Shown here: in pieces, positions 1 to 6,741 of the stretch | How the letters are laid out: every line of letters starts with the position of its first letter | Position numbering within the stretch: position 1 is the stretch's first letter | Assembly (NCBI GenBank): GCA_964612675.1 | Contig: CAZTDD010000100.1 | Coordinates: 1-27,221 of the forward strand | DNA: 27,221 bases | Direction: 5' to 3' | Source: CAZTDD01 sp964612675 | Lineage (GTDB): Bacteria > Hinthialibacterota > Hinthialibacteria > Hinthialibacterales > JAKPRU01 | Made by a program: the position numbers and the translations under genes | Notes under the pieces: generated by a model | What the model was told of the DNA's origin: nothing | The model's database searches: none | The model's input: the letters and a program-made list of their open reading frames with translations, nothing else

Positions 1-60
1 AGAGGGGGTTGACACCTCACTTCCCGCATCCCGACGACTTTTTGCGACGGCATCACCTCT
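1..60. repeat. Right end of an intergenic palindromic repeat copy
   Basis: The first bases (GAGGGGGTTGA, 3-13) match the right end of the repeat whose other copies lie at 11584-11863 and 27035-27221. The word CGACTTTTTGCGACGGCATC at 35-54 recurs in inverted orientation at 14664-14683 with one mismatch. The window therefore begins inside a dispersed non-coding repeat. No gene is visible here. Confidence 0.6.
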
Positions 61-74
61 TCAAGGAGTGACGG

Positions 75-211
75 GCTGCTCAAAACGAGTGCGAGCTGCT
101 CAAAATCGCACGATGTAGACCGTCTCGATGTAGACCGTAAAAACGATTGAGAAATCGAGATGTAGACCCAGAATCTCCCTCTCCCTCTGGGAGAGGGTTG
201 GGGTGAGGGGC
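75..211. repeat. Short direct repeats and a REP-like hairpin
   Basis: GCTGCTCAAAA occurs at 75-85 and 95-105 with a 20-bp period. GATGTAGACC occurs at 112-121, 127-136 and 159-168. An inverted repeat follows (about 176-196, CCCTCTCCCT with AGGGAGAGGG-type arms) and runs into GGTTGGGGTGAGGGG. The same hairpin and tail word occur at 14703-14738, so this is a dispersed REP-like unit. The spacing is too irregular for a CRISPR. Confidence 0.5.
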
Positions 212-213
212 GA

Positions 214-489
214 ATGCGAAAGACCGGTATTCCTCTGCTCTTGCTTGTTTGCGCGATGGGTGCGTTCCTCGCCCACCCCATCGTCCATAGCGACGAAGCC
301 GAACATCCGCTCTGTCCGCTCTGCGTATCGCGCCATGTCGGCGTCCCGATTCCCGACCCGGGGCCGCCGATTGCGTGGCTCATTCTCTGTCCATTTCAGC
401 TGGTCTTCTTACACAGACTCTGCATACCAAAACAGGAATTCCTGGTTCCTTCGAGAATCCCTCGAAGTCCCCCTCCGTGTTCTACGTAG
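214..489 (+). CDS. Doubtful small exported protein with a CPLC motif
   Basis: This is a 91-codon frame starting at ATG 214, directly after the REP-like hairpin. GAGGGG 6 bp upstream could act as a ribosome binding site, but those bases belong to the repeat. The N-terminus reads like a signal peptide (basic start, hydrophobic residues about 6-20). It is followed by HPLCPLC around residues 31-37 and a second hydrophobic stretch around residues 55-65. I recognise no family. The C-terminus is arginine/proline-rich and looks like chance translation. It may be a small secreted protein, a decayed gene remnant, or nothing. Confidence 0.25.
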   Translation: MRKTGIPLLLLVCAMGAFLAHPIVHSDEAEHPLCPLCVSRHVGVPIPDPGPPIAWLILCPFQLVFLHRLCIPKQEFLVPSRIPRSPPPCST

Positions 490-586
490 TTGATCTCTCA
501 TAGACCCCTTTTTTGTTTTTCCCCTTCCGACCGCCGATAGCGATGTCGGTATAGCTGTGTTTGTGGAGCACAGGAGGACAATAGTG

Positions 587-1171
587 ATGTATTCCATTAC
601 GTGCTTTCAGAAACGCCGTGTCTGTCGATTCAGAGGAAGAGACGCGTTTACTCTCATCGAGCTGCTAATCGTTGTAGCAATAATTGGGATTCTGGCTGCC
701 ATTGCCGTCCCGAATTTTTTGAACGCGCAAATCCGGGCAAAAGTCGCGCGGGTCGAAGCCGAGCTGAAAACCTGCTCGACCGCCATCGAAACGTACCGGC
801 TCGACAATGGGTACTACCCGACTTACAGGAATCCACGCGACCTCAGTCCGGCACCGCATTTTCTTCCTATAAGCCTAACAACGCCGGTCGCGTATCTTTC
901 GTCGCTGTTCGACGAGGTTTTTCCGGCGAGAAACGCGCCGGAGTCGATTCCGAGTGAACATGAGTTTCATTATTTCAATCGAAAACAAAGCCCGGATTTT
1001 GTGACGACGCGGGAAGAAGCGTATTTTCAAAAAAGCCCGGGGAGTGGGACAACAAAGGAGTGGTTCTCCTTCAGTCACGGACCGGATACCTGGGGCGATG
1101 GGGCCATGATCGCGTACGCCGCCTCGAACGGCCTCATCAGCTCGGGCGACATCGCACGCTTCGGGCCGTAG
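587..1171 (+). CDS. Type II secretion/type IV pilus-like pseudopilin (GspG-like)
   Basis: The product is 194 residues and carries the class III signal. A short basic leader ends at GRDA, followed by FTLIELLIVVAIIGILAAIA, the classic prepilin N-terminal helix with Glu at position +5 of the mature protein. The proteins are cleaved and N-methylated by a prepilin peptidase and assemble into a periplasmic pseudopilus. The soluble part has the usual YRLDNGYYP motif of GspG-like proteins. I chose ATG 587 because AGGAGGA lies 8 bp upstream at 572-578; GTG 557 would add ten unconserved residues. No other secretion genes are adjacent, so this is one of the stand-alone pseudopilins common in PVC/FCB-type genomes. 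A hairpin follows seven bases after the stop. Confidence 0.85.
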   Translation: MYSITCFQKRRVCRFRGRDAFTLIELLIVVAIIGILAAIAVPNFLNAQIRAKVARVEAELKTCSTAIETYRLDNGYYPTYRNPRDLSPAPHFLPISLTTPVAYLSSLFDEVFPARNAPESIPSEHEFHYFNRKQSPDFVTTREEAYFQKSPGSGTTKEWFSFSHGPDTWGDGAMIAYAASNGLISSGDIARFGP

Positions 1172-1177
1172 AAGATG

Positions 1178-1216
1178 AAAGAGGGGATGCTGGAGGAGTA
1201 ACAGTATCCCCTCTTT
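1178..1216 (+). terminator. Terminator-like hairpin after the pseudopilin gene
   Basis: Fifteen-base arms AAAGAGGGGATGCTG (1178-1192) and CAGTATCCCCTCTTT (1202-1216) pair with one mismatch around a 9-nt loop. The stem starts 7 bp after the stop codon and is GC-rich at its centre, with A and T runs at its foot. It could stop transcription from either strand. Confidence 0.7.
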
Positions 1217-1276
1217 GAGCAACAATGATTTCGGTACAATGATCCGTAGCGATATCGATAGAACGAGATATGTAGC

Positions 1277-1630
1277 ATGTCACCGAAGACGACAGAAGAC
1301 GTTCGGCAAATCATCCAAGACATGGTTGACAAGCTCGTCGCCGAGTATCAACCCGAGAAGATCATTCTGTTCGGATCCCATGCGCACGGCGAGCCGGATT
1401 CAGGCAGCGATATCGATCTCCTGATCGTAAAAGACACATCGGAACGATACATTGATCGGTGCTGTACCGTACGGGGAATCTTGAGCGACAGGAAACGGAA
1501 GATAGGGATCGACACAATTGTCGTAACACCGGATGAGTTGTCCGGCAGGATAGCCATAGGTGATCAATTCGTCAATCAGATTCTCACAAAAGGATGTGTG
1601 CTCCATGAGAAAACTGGAGATATGCCTTGA
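1277..1630 (+). CDS. MNT-type nucleotidyltransferase domain protein
   Basis: The product is 117 residues with the minimal nucleotidyltransferase signature: FGSHAHGEPDSGSDIDLLIV at residues 32-51 gives the GS motif and two metal-binding aspartates (D45, D47). A third acidic residue is in IGIDTIVV (D79). Members of this family (COG1708/MntA-like) usually pair with a HEPN-domain toxin and neutralise it by AMP transfer. Here no HEPN gene follows. The only frame overlapping the 3' end is a 21-codon ORF at 1605-1670, and coaB begins soon after. It is either an orphan antitoxin-like enzyme or a module that lost its partner. The ribosome binding site before ATG 1277 is weak. Confidence 0.8.
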   Translation: MSPKTTEDVRQIIQDMVDKLVAEYQPEKIILFGSHAHGEPDSGSDIDLLIVKDTSERYIDRCCTVRGILSDRKRKIGIDTIVVTPDELSGRIAIGDQFVNQILTKGCVLHEKTGDMP

Positions 1631-1722
1631 TCGCTTGATCGAACTGCTTCGAGAAAAAACCAAGGAATAAGAAAACGACTCACCACAATCCCCATACGGC
1701 GAAGGCCGATTTAGAACCGACG

Positions 1723-2379
1723 TTGACCGGCCGGCATATTCTCGTCGCCTCCGGTCCGACTCGGGCCCCGATAGACGCAGTGCGCTATATCGGCAACCGC
1801 TCCACCGGCCGCCTCGGCAGCACGATCGCCACCGGACTGCTCCAGAGAGGTGCGAAGGTTACTTTCCTGCATGGGGTCGGGAGTATAGTCCCGGATGCCT
1901 CTACAGAGAACCTTGTGCTCGACCCCATCGAAACCATCGACGAAGCCCGGAAACATCTCCACCATCACTTGAAGAATGAAAGAATCTTCGCGGTCATCAT
2001 GGCGATGGCCGTTCTCGATTATCGGCCGAAAGATCCTACGGTTCATAAACTGTCCTCTGAGCCTGAGGAAATCACACTTACGCTCGTCCAATGCCCAAAA
2101 CTGATCGATGAAATCAAACCCCTCTCGCCCAACAGTCTTCTGGTTGGTTTCAAACTGGAGGCTGGAATTCCGGAAGAAGAATTGTTCAATCGAGCGGAGA
2201 ACTTGGCCAGGCGCGCGCAATGCGACCTGGTCGTCGCCAACCGGGTTGACGATATACGGCCGGACAAGCACACCGCCTGGTTGGTCGGGCTCGATGAAAC
2301 AGGTCGCATAATCGCCGGACCGTATGAGACTCCCCAGGAAATCGCAGTGGCGCTCGCCGACCGTCTCGCGGCGCTGTGA
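1723..2379 (+). CDS. coaB: Phosphopantothenate-cysteine ligase (CoaB domain)
   Basis: This enzyme joins cysteine to 4'-phosphopantothenate, the second step of coenzyme A synthesis. The 218-residue protein matches only the C-terminal half of fused CoaBC. Seen motifs are SGPTRAPIDAVRYIGNRSTG (residues 10-29, nucleotide and phosphopantothenate binding, with the conserved Asn), AVLDYRPK (cf. AVADYRP), HKLSSEPEEITLTLVQCPKL, VGFKLEAG and ANRVDDI. It is followed at once by a separate CoaC, so the order is B then C, the reverse of the fused protein. The start is uncertain: the frame is open upstream to 1639 without ATG or GTG, so TTG 1723 is taken although no clear ribosome binding site precedes it. 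Confidence 0.85.
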   Translation: MTGRHILVASGPTRAPIDAVRYIGNRSTGRLGSTIATGLLQRGAKVTFLHGVGSIVPDASTENLVLDPIETIDEARKHLHHHLKNERIFAVIMAMAVLDYRPKDPTVHKLSSEPEEITLTLVQCPKLIDEIKPLSPNSLLVGFKLEAGIPEEELFNRAENLARRAQCDLVVANRVDDIRPDKHTAWLVGLDETGRIIAGPYETPQEIAVALADRLAAL

Positions 2380-2420
2380 ACTTACCCAAAGCATCCTTTT
2401 GTCCTACAGTAGACTGGATC

Positions 2421-2963
2421 ATGGAACTGAGAGACCAAAACGTTTTGTTGGGGATCACAGGCGGTATCGCCGCGTACAAAAGTGCCTCGCTGTGCCGATT
2501 AATGGTCAAGGAAGGTGCGCGGGTCCGCGTGGCCATGACGAAAAGCGCGACGGAATTCGTTCAACCGTTGACTTTCGAAACACTATCCGCCCATCCGGTC
2601 GGCCTGGACATGTTCGCTCCACATCGCGCCGACGAGATTATCCACATTCATTGGGCGGAGTGGTCCGACCTTTTTGTTATTGCGCCCGCGACCGCCAACA
2701 TCATCGCGAAAGCGGCTTCCGGCATCGCCGACGATCTCGTTTCCTGTCTCCTAGTTTCGGTTCAGTCGCCGATTGTCTTTGTCCCGGCCATGCATCATCA
2801 GATGTGGGAGAATCCGATCGTTCAACGCAATCTGAAGTCCCTGAGCGATGTAGGTCACAGTATAATGCCGCCGGAAAGCGGGGAATTGGCCTCGGGCGGG
2901 AAAGGTACCGGGCGAATGCCGGAACCGGAACAGATTCTCGAATTTCTGAAAAAACTCGATTGA
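2421..2963 (+). CDS. coaC: Phosphopantothenoylcysteine decarboxylase (CoaC flavoprotein)
   Basis: This FMN enzyme decarboxylates 4'-phosphopantothenoylcysteine, the step after CoaB. The 180-residue protein aligns with the N-terminal half of E. coli Dfp almost without gaps: GITGGIAAYKS (residues 11-21), catalytic His75 in HIHWAEW, IAPATAN (FMN binding), GIADDL, PAMHHQMW and ESGELASGGKGTGRM. Two positions differ from E. coli: Asn125 is His, and the substrate-flap Cys158 is Ser. From memory, some actinobacterial CoaBC proteins also have PAMH and lack that cysteine, so loss of activity should not be assumed. ATG 2421 starts at the conserved core. GTG 2376, overlapping the coaB stop as GTGA, is the alternative and would suggest translational coupling. 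Confidence 0.85.
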   Translation: MELRDQNVLLGITGGIAAYKSASLCRLMVKEGARVRVAMTKSATEFVQPLTFETLSAHPVGLDMFAPHRADEIIHIHWAEWSDLFVIAPATANIIAKAASGIADDLVSCLLVSVQSPIVFVPAMHHQMWENPIVQRNLKSLSDVGHSIMPPESGELASGGKGTGRMPEPEQILEFLKKLD

Positions 2964-2977
2964 TAAGGAGTCCATTT

Positions 2978-3322
2978 ATGTTCGGATTGTTTGCCAATAT
3001 CGCGTACGCGCAGGGAGAGGGCGGCGCACCGGGCGGGGATGTATTCATGAGTCAGATCATGCTGCTGATCGTCATCTTCGGCATCTTCTACTTTCTTCTG
3101 ATTCGCCCTCAACAGCAGCAGCGCAAGCGCCATCAGCAACGTCTCGCTCAACTCAAGAAAGGCGACAAAGTAATCACCGCAGGCGGTATCCACGGCACAA
3201 TTGTCGGCACCAAAGATGCCATCGCTGTGGTCAAGATCGCTGAAAACGTCAAGATCGAAGTCCAGAAAGCCACGATCTCGGCGGTACTCGACCAGGAAGG
3301 CAAAGCGGAATCGACGGGGTGA
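2978..3322 (+). CDS. yajC: Preprotein translocase accessory subunit YajC
   Basis: The product is 114 residues, the usual size of YajC, the small inner-membrane partner of SecDF-YidC. One membrane helix spans about residues 26-43 and is followed by FYFLLIRPQQQQRKRHQQ, the family hallmark. The cytoplasmic domain has KKGDKVITAGGIHGTIV and a second beta-rich segment ending near VQKATISAVL. AAGGAG (2965-2970) lies 7 bp before ATG 2978. It follows coaC by 14 bp on the same strand, so the three genes are probably one transcript. No secD or secF is visible downstream. Confidence 0.9.
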   Translation: MFGLFANIAYAQGEGGAPGGDVFMSQIMLLIVIFGIFYFLLIRPQQQQRKRHQQRLAQLKKGDKVITAGGIHGTIVGTKDAIAVVKIAENVKIEVQKATISAVLDQEGKAESTG

Positions 3323-3342
3323 TTTCTCCATATCGAGTTTTC

Positions 3343-3375
3343 GAAAGGATAACGGTTGGGGGCTTTTATCCTTTC
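3343..3375 (+). other. Perfect 10-bp stem-loop between yajC and the racemase gene
   Basis: GAAAGGATAA (3343-3352) pairs perfectly with TTATCCTTTC (3366-3375) across a 13-nt loop. It starts 20 bp after yajC and ends 26 bp before the next ATG. It is AT-rich and lacks a T-run on the plus strand, so it may be a weak terminator or an mRNA stability or leader structure. Confidence 0.4.
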
Positions 3376-3401
3376 ACAATAAACAATCAGGGGGTGCTCT
3401 G

Positions 3402-4106
3402 ATGACTCTTCACATCGGAATCGTCGGATGCAGTTCGGAGGGCGCGGCGCTTTGTTATCGAACGATCTGCACGGAAGCCGGGGATGTTCTTGGTAAGCAT
3501 TCCCACCCGGAAGTATCGATGCACACGCCGGATTTCAAGCGCTACATGCTGTGTTTCGAAAAGGACGATTGGGACGGCGTGGGCGACCTGATGGCGGAGT
3601 CCGCCGAAAAGCTCGCGCGGATCGGTGCGGATTTTGTGATGTCTCCCGACAACACAATCCACAAATCGTTCGACCGGGCCGCTGAGAAATCGTCCCTGCC
3701 GTGGCTCCATATCGCTGAGGAAGTGGCGAGCGTGGCAACAGAACGCGGATTTCACCGTCTCGCGGTTCTCGGTACGCGGTTCCTAATGGAAGGGCCGGTC
3801 TATCCGGTCAAATTGGATGCGGCCGGAGTCGAACACCGCATTCCACCGGAAGAGGATCGATCTCGAATCCACAACATCATTTTCGATGAGTTGGTGTGTG
3901 GCCGGTTTACTGTCGAAGCGCGCGATTATTTCGCGGAAGTAATTGGCAGAATGCAGAAGACAGAGGGCTGCGACGCCGCGGTATTGGGTTGTACCGAAAT
4001 CCCTCTTCTCATTTCGGACGAACATTCCCCGTTGCCGACACTTGACTCCACACGGATCCTCGCGAGGGCGGCTTTGCGAAGGGCAATCCAGCCTCAAGAG
4101 TCATAG
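3402..4106 (+). CDS. Aspartate/glutamate racemase family protein with altered active site
   Basis: The 234-residue protein has the layout of the Asp/Glu racemase superfamily (RacX/YgeA type): an N-terminal GIVGCSSEGA loop, a first catalytic loop SPDNTIH at residues 81-87, and a second catalytic loop AVLGCTEIPLL with Cys197. Classical members use two cysteines and read PCNT or ACNT in the first loop. Here the codon is GAC, giving Asp83. E. coli YgeA/L-DER is a known relative with one cysteine and Thr83, so one-sided variants exist. The substrate is unknown; candidates include one-handed amino-acid racemisation or a related isomerase or decarboxylase reaction. ATG 3402 follows the G-rich CAGGGGGT. 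The gene stands between yajC and a DUF6807 gene. Confidence 0.8.
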   Translation: MTLHIGIVGCSSEGAALCYRTICTEAGDVLGKHSHPEVSMHTPDFKRYMLCFEKDDWDGVGDLMAESAEKLARIGADFVMSPDNTIHKSFDRAAEKSSLPWLHIAEEVASVATERGFHRLAVLGTRFLMEGPVYPVKLDAAGVEHRIPPEEDRSRIHNIIFDELVCGRFTVEARDYFAEVIGRMQKTEGCDAAVLGCTEIPLLISDEHSPLPTLDSTRILARAALRRAIQPQES

Positions 4107-4205
4107 AGCGTGGCGATTACCGGATCTCAAATCACCGTGTCGACGGGGACAATGTAGCAAAATAGGTTGTTGACAGATCAATACTATCTGGAGGTAGTTA
4201 TTCGT

Positions 4206-5429
4206 ATGTACGTGTTCACCGGTAGACTAGTTTCGTGCTTCTGCTTCCTTTTTCTCGTTCTCACGGCCGGCGCTTCATCGGATGAAGTTCGAATCCGTAT
4301 CGCAGCAGATGAGGCTGCTGATGCGGGCGGCATTACAGGAAAATTGCATGTGCCCGTCGACCTAGCCGGCGTCTTGGATCTGAAACCCGAAGAACTATCG
4401 AGCAAAGCCTTATCCTGCCTGGCGGCACGCGTAGAGAAACCAATCCCGCTACAGTACGTCAACGGCCATGTGTGGGCGCTCATTCCCGTCGCCGATCTCG
4501 GCAAGGATTTCATTCTCAAAGAGGTTCCGGAAAGTCCCGGAGCCCCATTCAAGTTCTGGGAAGGCTTCGAAGGAAGGTTGCAGCTGTGCGAACACGGACA
4601 GATGGCGGTGGGATACGTTTACGGTGACATATTGAAACCCGGTATCGCGGAGGACCGGCGACGCGCGAGCTACTTCAGCCCGATCCCCGATTTGGACGGG
4701 CAGATTATCTCCGACGATTTCCCGAAAGACCATCCACACCACCGAGGCCTCTTTTCGGCGTGGCCAAAAGTCACGGTCGGAGAAAAACAGCTCGATATGT
4801 GGCATTTGCAAGGTGTATGGATTCGATTTGAGAAGTGGATAACCCGCGAGGTAGGCCCCGTTTGCGCGGTGTTGGGCGTGGATAACGGATGGTTTCTCGC
4901 AGACGGCACAGAGATAGTAGACGAGAAATTGACCGCCACGGTTTTCCGCAGCGGACCGGTCGGTCGAATAATGGACGTCGAACTGAAACTCCGAGCGGTA
5001 GACAAGCCGGTCCGAATCGCGGGGGCGAACGAAAAAGGATACGGCGGATTCAGCTTCCGGCCCGCCCCGCGCCGAGAGGAAGTGATTACCACCGCAAACG
5101 GTCCCCAGGAAGACAGTGATTTGATTCCATCGCCATGGGGCGATTTCTCAGCGAAATTCGGCAAAGGGGATTCGTATTCTGGTCTCGCGATCTTTCAGCA
5201 TCCCGAAAACCCCAAATTCCCTTGCGGCTGGTGTCTACGGCATTACGGTTTCCTTGGAGTTGACTTTCCGGGTACCGAGCCGTTCGAACTGCGTCCCGAC
5301 AAGCCGGTGGTTTTGAAGTTCCGGGTCTGGGTACATCGCGGAAACGCAGAGGACGGAAACGTGAAGGAGGTTTTCGCGTTGTACCACGAAAGTCCGCAGG
5401 TCCATTCGCCTTCCGAATCGAGCAAGTGA
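4206..5429 (+). CDS. Secreted DUF6807 (PmoA-like family) protein
   Basis: The 407-residue protein has an N-terminal signal peptide (hydrophobic residues about 8-23, then AGASS). The central motif DDFPKDHPHHRGLFSAW (residues 170-186, histidines 176, 178 and 179) is the hallmark of DUF6807, a family labelled PmoA-like in databases although it is not methane monooxygenase. These proteins are abundant in Planctomycetota-like genomes beside sugar-degradation genes such as DUF1080. The fold is galactose-mutarotase-like as I recall it, so a carbohydrate role is likely but unproven. ATG 4206 is preferred because GGAGGT (4190-4195) lies 10 bp upstream and the signal peptide starts there; TTG 4167 would bury the signal peptide. 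Confidence 0.8.
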   Translation: MYVFTGRLVSCFCFLFLVLTAGASSDEVRIRIAADEAADAGGITGKLHVPVDLAGVLDLKPEELSSKALSCLAARVEKPIPLQYVNGHVWALIPVADLGKDFILKEVPESPGAPFKFWEGFEGRLQLCEHGQMAVGYVYGDILKPGIAEDRRRASYFSPIPDLDGQIISDDFPKDHPHHRGLFSAWPKVTVGEKQLDMWHLQGVWIRFEKWITREVGPVCAVLGVDNGWFLADGTEIVDEKLTATVFRSGPVGRIMDVELKLRAVDKPVRIAGANEKGYGGFSFRPAPRREEVITTANGPQEDSDLIPSPWGDFSAKFGKGDSYSGLAIFQHPENPKFPCGWCLRHYGFLGVDFPGTEPFELRPDKPVVLKFRVWVHRGNAEDGNVKEVFALYHESPQVHSPSESSK

Positions 5430-5509
5430 CCCCTGCGGCGGACTGCAGTTGACTCCAATCTGAGCCATAAACGCTGTAGGATTTTCCTGTTGATTTCTCT
5501 AGGGAAGAA

Positions 5510-6217
5510 ATGACCTATGCTGCGGAGGGATACGCTGTGGAAATTTCCGATTTAGCGCTTAGATTGATTCTTTTGCTTTTTCCGGGAATTATCTGTGCTT
5601 ATATCCTAGAAGTCCTTACAGTCCGCCCCACCATCGACCGTTTCTTTTTCGTCGTACAGGTAGTTCTTTGCGGTGTCATGTCGTATTTCCTCTATTGGTC
5701 AATGCTCTATATCATCGACATAATCTGCGACTCGAACCTGGCCTTGAATGTTGTTTTTCACAAGGCGCTCCTTAAAGAGAAGGCCAGACTTTCCTATCTG
5801 GAAATAGTCCATGTATGCGCTGTCGCAGTTGTATTAGGGTTGCTGTTGACTGTATTATCTACATACAAATGGCATCTGCGATTTCTGAGGTTTTTGAGAA
5901 TAACAAAAAAGACCGGACCCCTTGATGTATGGGATTATACGTTCAATTCCCCGGAAATACGTTGGGTCACGGTACGCGACCAGGGAAACGATCTTGTTTA
6001 CGACGGTTGGGTCAGAGCGTTTTCGGACGAGTCTCAAAATGCTGAATTGCTGTTACGAGATGTGAATGTTTGTAGGAACTCGACAGGAGAGAGTCTGTAC
6101 AAGGTCGGAGCCATGTACTTGACACTCGCACGCGACGCGATCGCTATCGAGTTTCGGGATATTCCGCTCGATGAAGAACTGAAATCGACGGAGAAACAAG
6201 ACAATGGCACAGAATGA
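5510..6217 (+). CDS. DUF6338-like membrane protein
   Basis: The 235-residue protein has an N-terminal membrane part with hydrophobic segments at about residues 16-36, 44-64 and 102-120. A soluble C-terminal part has DVWDYTFNSPEIRWVTV and VYDGWVRAFSDESQNAELLL, followed by RDVNV. This resembles the DUF6338 family, whose function is not known; I assign it on motif shape from memory. The gene is visibly AT-richer than its neighbours and uses different codons, suggesting horizontal acquisition. It overlaps a 51-codon ORF at its 3' end. ATG 5510 follows the purine-rich AGGGAAGAA; an in-frame GTG at 5537 would still keep the first helix. Confidence 0.65.
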   Translation: MTYAAEGYAVEISDLALRLILLLFPGIICAYILEVLTVRPTIDRFFFVVQVVLCGVMSYFLYWSMLYIIDIICDSNLALNVVFHKALLKEKARLSYLEIVHVCAVAVVLGLLLTVLSTYKWHLRFLRFLRITKKTGPLDVWDYTFNSPEIRWVTVRDQGNDLVYDGWVRAFSDESQNAELLLRDVNVCRNSTGESLYKVGAMYLTLARDAIAIEFRDIPLDEELKSTEKQDNGTE

Positions 6218-6359
6218 AACACGTCCAGTCAAGAATGACTTATTATCCGGAGGCGAAGTCAGAAAAGGAAATGTGAATAGAAAGCCAACGACAAAACGAC
6301 CTCCTCCCCCAAAAGGCCAAGGAGGGAAAACTGTGCCGCAAAAAGCCGAAAGTAGTTGA
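6204..6359 (+). CDS. Small basic, proline-rich protein overlapping the DUF6338 gene
   Basis: This 51-codon frame begins with ATG 6204 inside the last codons of the DUF6338-like gene (14-bp overlap), with GGAG (6190-6193) 10 bp upstream. It ends at TGA 6357-6359. The product has no hydrophobic segment. It is basic and disordered-looking, with the stretch KRPPPPKGQGGK near residues 31-42. The overlap, ribosome binding site and coding bias support a real coupled gene that could act with the membrane protein, for example as a cytoplasmic ligand or tail. No function is known to me. Confidence 0.5.
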   Translation: MAQNETRPVKNDLLSGGEVRKGNVNRKPTTKRPPPPKGQGGKTVPQKAESS

Positions 6360-6741
6360 TCTGCCTGTAGGTTTGTGCTTTCTGGCAGGTTATATTCCGC
6401 TTCCAGATTAGTCTACTCGTTTGATGATCTGCTCTTCTGTGGCCTTGGCGTGCGAACTGCGGGTACATCGCTCCGTTCTGCCTCCGTATCCCGCACGTAC
6501 TTCCAGACATCGTCGAGAACTATCCATAGCAGAATCGCGGGACCCTACCGGTCAGGATGCATGTACAGGAAACAGAGATTTGGGTATCCTAATAAACTGT
6601 ATGTTTGCCGGAGATTGTGTTGCCGGGAAATGAATAATTGAGTACCTTTCACCGTCTCAAGCAGTAAAAGTTGACGGCAAAAAGTTGCTTCGTATTTCTG
6701 GAAGACTATTCCATAAGTCCAATAAGACAAAGGAGTTCGGT
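6360..6741. other. AT-rich intergenic stretch without a recognisable gene
   Basis: About 380 bp between the small proline-rich ORF and the DUF1080 gene. Frames in it are short and composition-poor on both strands. A possible weak promoter for the next gene is TTGACG (6671-6676), 16 bp, TATTTC (6693-6698). I see no hairpin repeat, tRNA or mobile-element end in it. Confidence 0.4.

Noticed and set aside
75..170. CRISPR-like series of short repeats
   Set aside because: Two different words of 10-11 bp with irregular spacing; no 25-35-bp repeat with unique spacers.
1711..2394. 227-codon minus-strand frame opposite coaB
   Set aside because: Antisense shadow; coaB has clear enzyme motifs on the plus strand.
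2324..2977. Long plus-strand frame leading into yajC
   Set aside because: Only the part from ATG 2978 matches YajC; upstream it is a shadow of coaC with arginine- and serine-rich noise.
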